A stretch of 64,000 nt of DNA from CAVQCT01 sp964520865 (GTDB lineage Bacteria; Zixibacteria; MSB-5A5; GN15; FEB-12), in assembly GCA_964520865.1 (NCBI GenBank), contig CAZFOY010000014.1, positions 1-64,000 on the forward strand, in the 5' to 3' direction. Numbering within the stretch: position 1 is the first letter of the stretch; every line of letters starts with the position of its first letter. The notes below the pieces were generated by a model that was given only the letters and a program-made list of their open reading frames with translations, was not told the DNA's origin and made no database searches. The position numbers and the translations under genes are program-made. This document shows positions 61,578 to 64,000 of the stretch, one piece after another.

Positions 61578-62006
61578 TCACTCCCAAAAAGTACGCACCA
61601 CTTTCATCCGCGTTGGCCTGAATCTGATCGGCCGAATCTTGACGAACGCATTCTCCTGCCAGGCGTGTTGTCGGTCCAAAGTTGTCGAGGTGCCTCCCGA
61701 AGCACCGATCTGAAACTGACGATCGAGACAGATAGTGACGTGCACCATCTTCCCGCCTCCTCCGACATAGAATAACAGCGCCGCCTCTTCGGGAGTTTCA
61801 ATTTGTTGTGACGCAAATTCGTGGAAAAGACCATCCGCCGAGAAGTCGTCATGCTCCGCCACAAGTCCGCACGACTTGAGACACTCGATCACAAACCCGG
61901 AGCAGTCAAACCCCGAAGGATCATCACCACCCCAGACGTATGGAGTCCCGAGATAAGAGAGTGCGGTGTAAAGAAACCATTTGCGAGCGTTCGATGAATC
62001 GGCCAT
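61578..62006 (-). CDS. NlpC/P60-family cysteine hydrolase
   Basis: A 142-residue single-domain NlpC/P60 protein with the catalytic Cys35 in DCSGFV and His89 in MVHVTI. The family cuts gamma-D-Glu-diamino acid bonds in peptidoglycan. There is no signal peptide from the ATG at 62006, so it may act on recycled muropeptides in the cytosol or leave by another route. Its promoter is not clear; EamA lies 61 bp upstream. Confidence 0.87.
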   Translation of the reverse strand: MADSSNARKWFLYTALSYLGTPYVWGGDDPSGFDCSGFVIECLKSCGLVAEHDDFSADGLFHEFASQQIETPEEAALLFYVGGGGKMVHVTICLDRQFQIGASGGTSTTLDRQHAWQENAFVKIRPIRFRPTRMKVVRTFWE

Positions 62007-62067
62007 ACCGATACGGCGGTCGAGACAATCTCCCGATGACCTGGTGAAAAAATGCGGTTCGGTTGGT

Positions 62068-62958
62068 TCAGGCAGCCGCCTTGGCCGCCGTTTGACGCCG
62101 TCGACGTTCGGCGACGAAAACTCCCGCGAGTACGAAAAACGCCCCCAGCGCCCCCCAGATGCCGAATTTTTCGTGAAGGTAAGGAACCGCGATAGCGGTC
62201 GTTGTCAATGGTTCAAGGTACAGGAAGAACCCGGCCTTGGCCGCCCCGATCGCCGCAATCCCCTCCTGCCAGAACCAGTGCCCGGCGGCAAGACTGAGTA
62301 TGCCGAGCACCAGCAGCGACACGATACCGTCGGTCGGAAGCCGGAGGAAACTTCCCCAGTCGGAGGTGAACAGCATGTAAGTAACAAGGACAACGGCCGA
62401 GGGAACGAGGATCGTAAAGGTAACCGCCAGCGGGTTATACTTGCGAGAGATGTCCCGGGTAACTACCGTGTAAATTGCCCAGGTGTGAGCGGAGACAAGG
62501 ACCAGCCAATCCCCCACCGAACTGAGCCAGCCGATATGAGCGAAATCTCCCCGCGAGATCAGCAGGAAAATCCCGGCGGTCGCGACAATGATCCCCACTA
62601 TCTCTCGCACACCCAACTTCTCGTGCAAAATAAAAAACGAAAGGACGGCCAAAATCAACGGTGTGATCGAAATGATCCACCCGGTGTTGGTGGCCGACGT
62701 ATATCTGATGCCGGTGATTTGAATGACAAAGTGGATCGTGATAATCGTGGAGGCAAGGAGAAACCATTTGATGTCCGACCGCTGAAAATTGAACTTCACT
62801 CCCTTAATCAACACGACGCCGAACATGAACGGCAGACCGACAATAAAACGCAACCCCATGACTTCGACCGGATTTACATAGCCGACCAATATCTTGGTGG
62901 CGACAAACGATCCGCCCCAGAAAATCACCGCGAGGAGAAGATAGATTCGTTGAAGCAT
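62068..62958 (-). CDS. EamA/DMT-family membrane transporter, second copy
   Basis: A 296-residue protein with about ten membrane spans in two EamA repeats; the N-terminal FWGGSFVATK and the HEKLGVREIVGIIVA / HEKFGIWGALGAFFVLAGVF ends of the repeats are typical. The substrate is unknown. A TATAAT (63029-63034, minus strand) stands about 70 bp upstream with a poor -35. The 376-residue frame on the opposite strand is a shadow. Confidence 0.85.
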   Translation of the reverse strand: MLQRIYLLLAVIFWGGSFVATKILVGYVNPVEVMGLRFIVGLPFMFGVVLIKGVKFNFQRSDIKWFLLASTIITIHFVIQITGIRYTSATNTGWIISITPLILAVLSFFILHEKLGVREIVGIIVATAGIFLLISRGDFAHIGWLSSVGDWLVLVSAHTWAIYTVVTRDISRKYNPLAVTFTILVPSAVVLVTYMLFTSDWGSFLRLPTDGIVSLLVLGILSLAAGHWFWQEGIAAIGAAKAGFFLYLEPLTTTAIAVPYLHEKFGIWGALGAFFVLAGVFVAERRRRQTAAKAAA

Positions 62959-63191
62959 CAGTCCCTGCCAGATTCAAATGACGACATTCAAGTTCGGCCA
63001 ACCGATCACTATCCGGTTAAGAAAGAGAATTATACGAAAGTGGAATCTACTATAGGAGGCGATTTGCAGGTTTTTTTCGGCAAAACCGAGCTGACTAACT
63101 GGCAGAGCTAACGAACGGTGGCGACCGCCTTTCCGGCGAGGTGGATGTTTTAACCGCAACACATTTACTCACAATGCCTTAACGAAACACC

Positions 63192-63227
63192 AGAGCCCTC
63201 CGCGAGGGTATATCGTCGAAGGGCTCT
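63192..63227 (-). terminator. Hairpin at the 3' end of the SRP RNA gene
   Basis: Stem AGAGCCCT/AGGGCTCT with a 20-nt loop, just after the SRP RNA on the minus strand, followed by GGTGTTTCGTT. It is probably the transcript's end, though the U tract is weak. Confidence 0.5.
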
Positions 63228-63234
63228 TGATTTA

Positions 63235-63497
63235 CGTGCACCCACCTCCGAGCCGCACCGAAGGGACGCTAAGGTCAGCCGGCTCCGGCCGGGCTCGCCC
63301 GCAACACACAGGAGTATCTATTTACCGCTGCTACCTTCCGGTCCTGACGGGGTTCATAGGCTTCTGTTGTACGGGACCCAGCCTTCAACGCTGCTTAACC
63401 GTCGACATCCAGCCGATGACAAGCCCTCGGGTGGGAATTCGACCCCGGTATAGCGGGTTCCGGGTTACAGGGCACCGCTAACTCCCCGTCTAGCACA
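63235..63497 (-). ncRNA. ffs: Signal recognition particle RNA, long bacterial form
   Basis: The SRP54-binding domain IV is unmistakable in RNA sense: GUCAGGACCGGAAGGUAGCAGC (about 63344-63323), with the GGAA tetraloop. The 5' portion (GUGCUAGACGGGGAG, GCGGUGCCCUGUA, GUCGAAUUCCC, CGAGGGCUUGUC) and the 3' portion (UUGCGGGCGAGCCCGGCC ... GGAGGUGGGUGCAC) match the Alu-domain layout of the ~265-nt long bacterial SRP RNA rather than the ~110-nt enterobacterial form. Ends are estimated to within a few bases. It follows tRNA-Ala by about 80 bp on the same strand. Confidence 0.93.
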
Positions 63498-63547
63498 TTC
63501 AATTCGTTCCGGCGGCTTGCCTGCCTTGCGCCGGGTCAGAGACAACA

Positions 63548-63569
63548 GAGCCCCGCCACGGCGGGGCTC
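63548..63569 (-). terminator. Hairpin between tRNA-Ala and the SRP RNA
   Basis: A strong GC stem (GAGCCCCGCC/GGCGGGGCTC) with a very short loop, 11 bp after the tRNA on the minus strand, followed by TGTTGTCTCT. It acts as a terminator or as a processing boundary before the SRP RNA. Confidence 0.55.
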
Positions 63570-63579
63570 GTCTATCTTA

Positions 63580-63652
63580 TGGAGCAGATCGGGATCGAAC
63601 CGACGGCCTCCACGTTGCGAACGTGGCGCTCTCCCAGCTGAGCTACTGCCCC
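63580..63652 (-). tRNA. tRNA-Ala (anticodon CGC)
   Basis: The 73-base cloverleaf starts GGGGCAGUAGCUCAG, has the anticodon stem CCACG/CGUGG with loop UUCGCAA (anticodon CGC, reads GCG) and the T loop GGUUCGAUCC. The acceptor stem has the alanine identity pair G3-U70 and discriminator A. The CCA end is not encoded. Confidence 0.97.
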
Positions 63653-63674
63653 GAAAACTCGTGACAAGGACGGT

Positions 63675-63703
63675 ATAATAACAGGTTGGGAAGGCCGTTT
63701 CAA
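63675..63703 (-). promoter_or_regulatory. Promoter of tRNA-Ala
   Basis: On the minus strand TTGAAA, 17 bp, TATTAT, with the predicted start about 15 bp before the tRNA. The arrangement is close to consensus and gives a reference for promoters elsewhere in the window. Confidence 0.7.
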
Positions 63704-64000
63704 GGGGTTTTTTGAGCCAGGTAACGGTCACCGAGAAAGAGCCGTTCCGTGTTCGGGCAGATTCGCCTCGAGCCTGCCATTCGATTCATGCCGTCAGGCG
63801 TGTGTCTCGTACGTCCGGCCATAAGAATGATCGGACCTACAACTGTTGTCCAATGCGAGTCGAAGAGCAGTCATTGCGAGGCGTCCATCGCGCCGGTTAG
63901 GCGCGAAGCCGTGGCAATCTCGTCTTCACATAGCACCCACGTGGCGGTCGTTCGGGCTATTGCCCTCCTCACTGACGTGGGCTACGGGAGGCTCTCGTGA
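63704..64000. other. Terminal region without a convincing gene
   Basis: No frame here looks like a protein. It contains the repeat-like element at 63870-63924 and, further on, CCCACGT (near 63936) facing ACGTGGG (near 63976), an imperfect inverted repeat of about 50 bp. Confidence 0.6.
63870..63924. repeat. Candidate dispersed palindromic element
   Basis: The segment opens GTCATTGCGAGGCG and closes GAAGCCGTGGCAATCTCGTC. The framing ATTGCGAG...GTGGCAATCTC is a pattern seen as a short interspersed repeat in many environmental bacterial genomes, from my general knowledge. Only one copy is visible in this window, so repetition is not shown here. Confidence 0.5.

Noticed and set aside
61981..63111. 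376-residue open frame on the plus strand
   Set aside because: Antisense to the EamA transporter and extends into intergenic DNA. It is extremely charged and Pro/Asn/Gln rich, as expected for the reverse of a membrane protein gene.
63192..63497. Short CRISPR-like or rRNA-like signal from the GC-rich RNA region
   Set aside because: The sequence is fully explained by the long SRP RNA and its 3' hairpin. There are no regularly spaced repeats.

Overview
This window reads as a chromosomal core-genome segment from a diderm, uncultured-type bacterium, most likely of the FCB superphylum and plausibly candidate phylum Zixibacteria. The placement is an inference. It rests on a secreted M6-type metalloprotease ending in two dockerin-like repeats (57784-61365), a cell-surface glycan locus with heptose-activation genes, rod-shape genes, a long SRP RNA with an Alu domain, and frequent TTG/GTG starts with good Shine-Dalgarno sequences. 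Two runs of exactly 100 N (34757-34856, 38020-38119) show it is a scaffold. I see no rRNA, CRISPR array, insertion sequence or phage gene.

Layout. 14-4782 (-): queG-rpe-tkt-glk, a sugar phosphate cluster in which the glucokinase has lost its phosphate-1 loop. 4783-11660 (+): a RAM-domain protein followed by a three-gene NADH-linked iron-sulfur flavoenzyme operon (NuoE-like, NuoF-like, and a 1246-residue fusion of NuoG-type ferredoxin, GltD-type NAD(P)H/FAD module and molybdopterin-oxidoreductase fold). 11903-13186 (+): ornithine-type aminotransferase. 13242-29639 (-): a long run of envelope genes comprising an EamA transporter, rodA-mrdA-mreD-mreC (no mreB), an EIIA regulator, a Trm112-like protein, accA, a WecA/TagO-type transferase, four glycosyltransferase-type proteins, a YfhO-type membrane protein and a sugar aminotransferase. 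29741-34747 (-): umuDC behind pyrR-pyrB-pyrC, with a leader carrying a strong promoter, a PyrR-loop-like hairpin and a coupled leader ORF. 34857-45822 (-): an ECF-type ATPase cut by a gap, the glycine cleavage genes gcvPB-gcvPA-gcvH with small zinc-ribbon genes between them, and accC, pilT, accB, an Xaa-Pro peptidase and a TPR protein. 45910-47631 (-): split heptose kinase and adenylyltransferase genes with a tiny membrane protein between. 47742-50051 (+): DUF3467, a GH57 branching enzyme and a zinc-ribbon membrane protein. 50059-56853 (-): aspS-phoH-pgpH-ybeY-CBS protein. 57175-57675 (+): a second orphan EIIA. 57784-62958 (-): M6 protease, NlpC/P60 protein and a second EamA transporter. 63235-63652 (-): SRP RNA and tRNA-Ala(CGC) with a recognisable promoter.

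Working together, the genes describe central carbon and redox metabolism, pyrimidine and fatty-acid supply, and construction of a rod-shaped envelope with a glycosylated surface. Recurrent promoters have the form TTGA(C/A)N, 16-17 bp, TAT(C/T/A)(T/A/C)T, so a conventional primary sigma factor is likely. The most unusual items are the NuoEF/GltD/molybdopterin fusion lacking the formate dehydrogenase catalytic pair, the pyr leader that appears to control translation rather than termination, and the glucokinase with a degenerate nucleotide loop.
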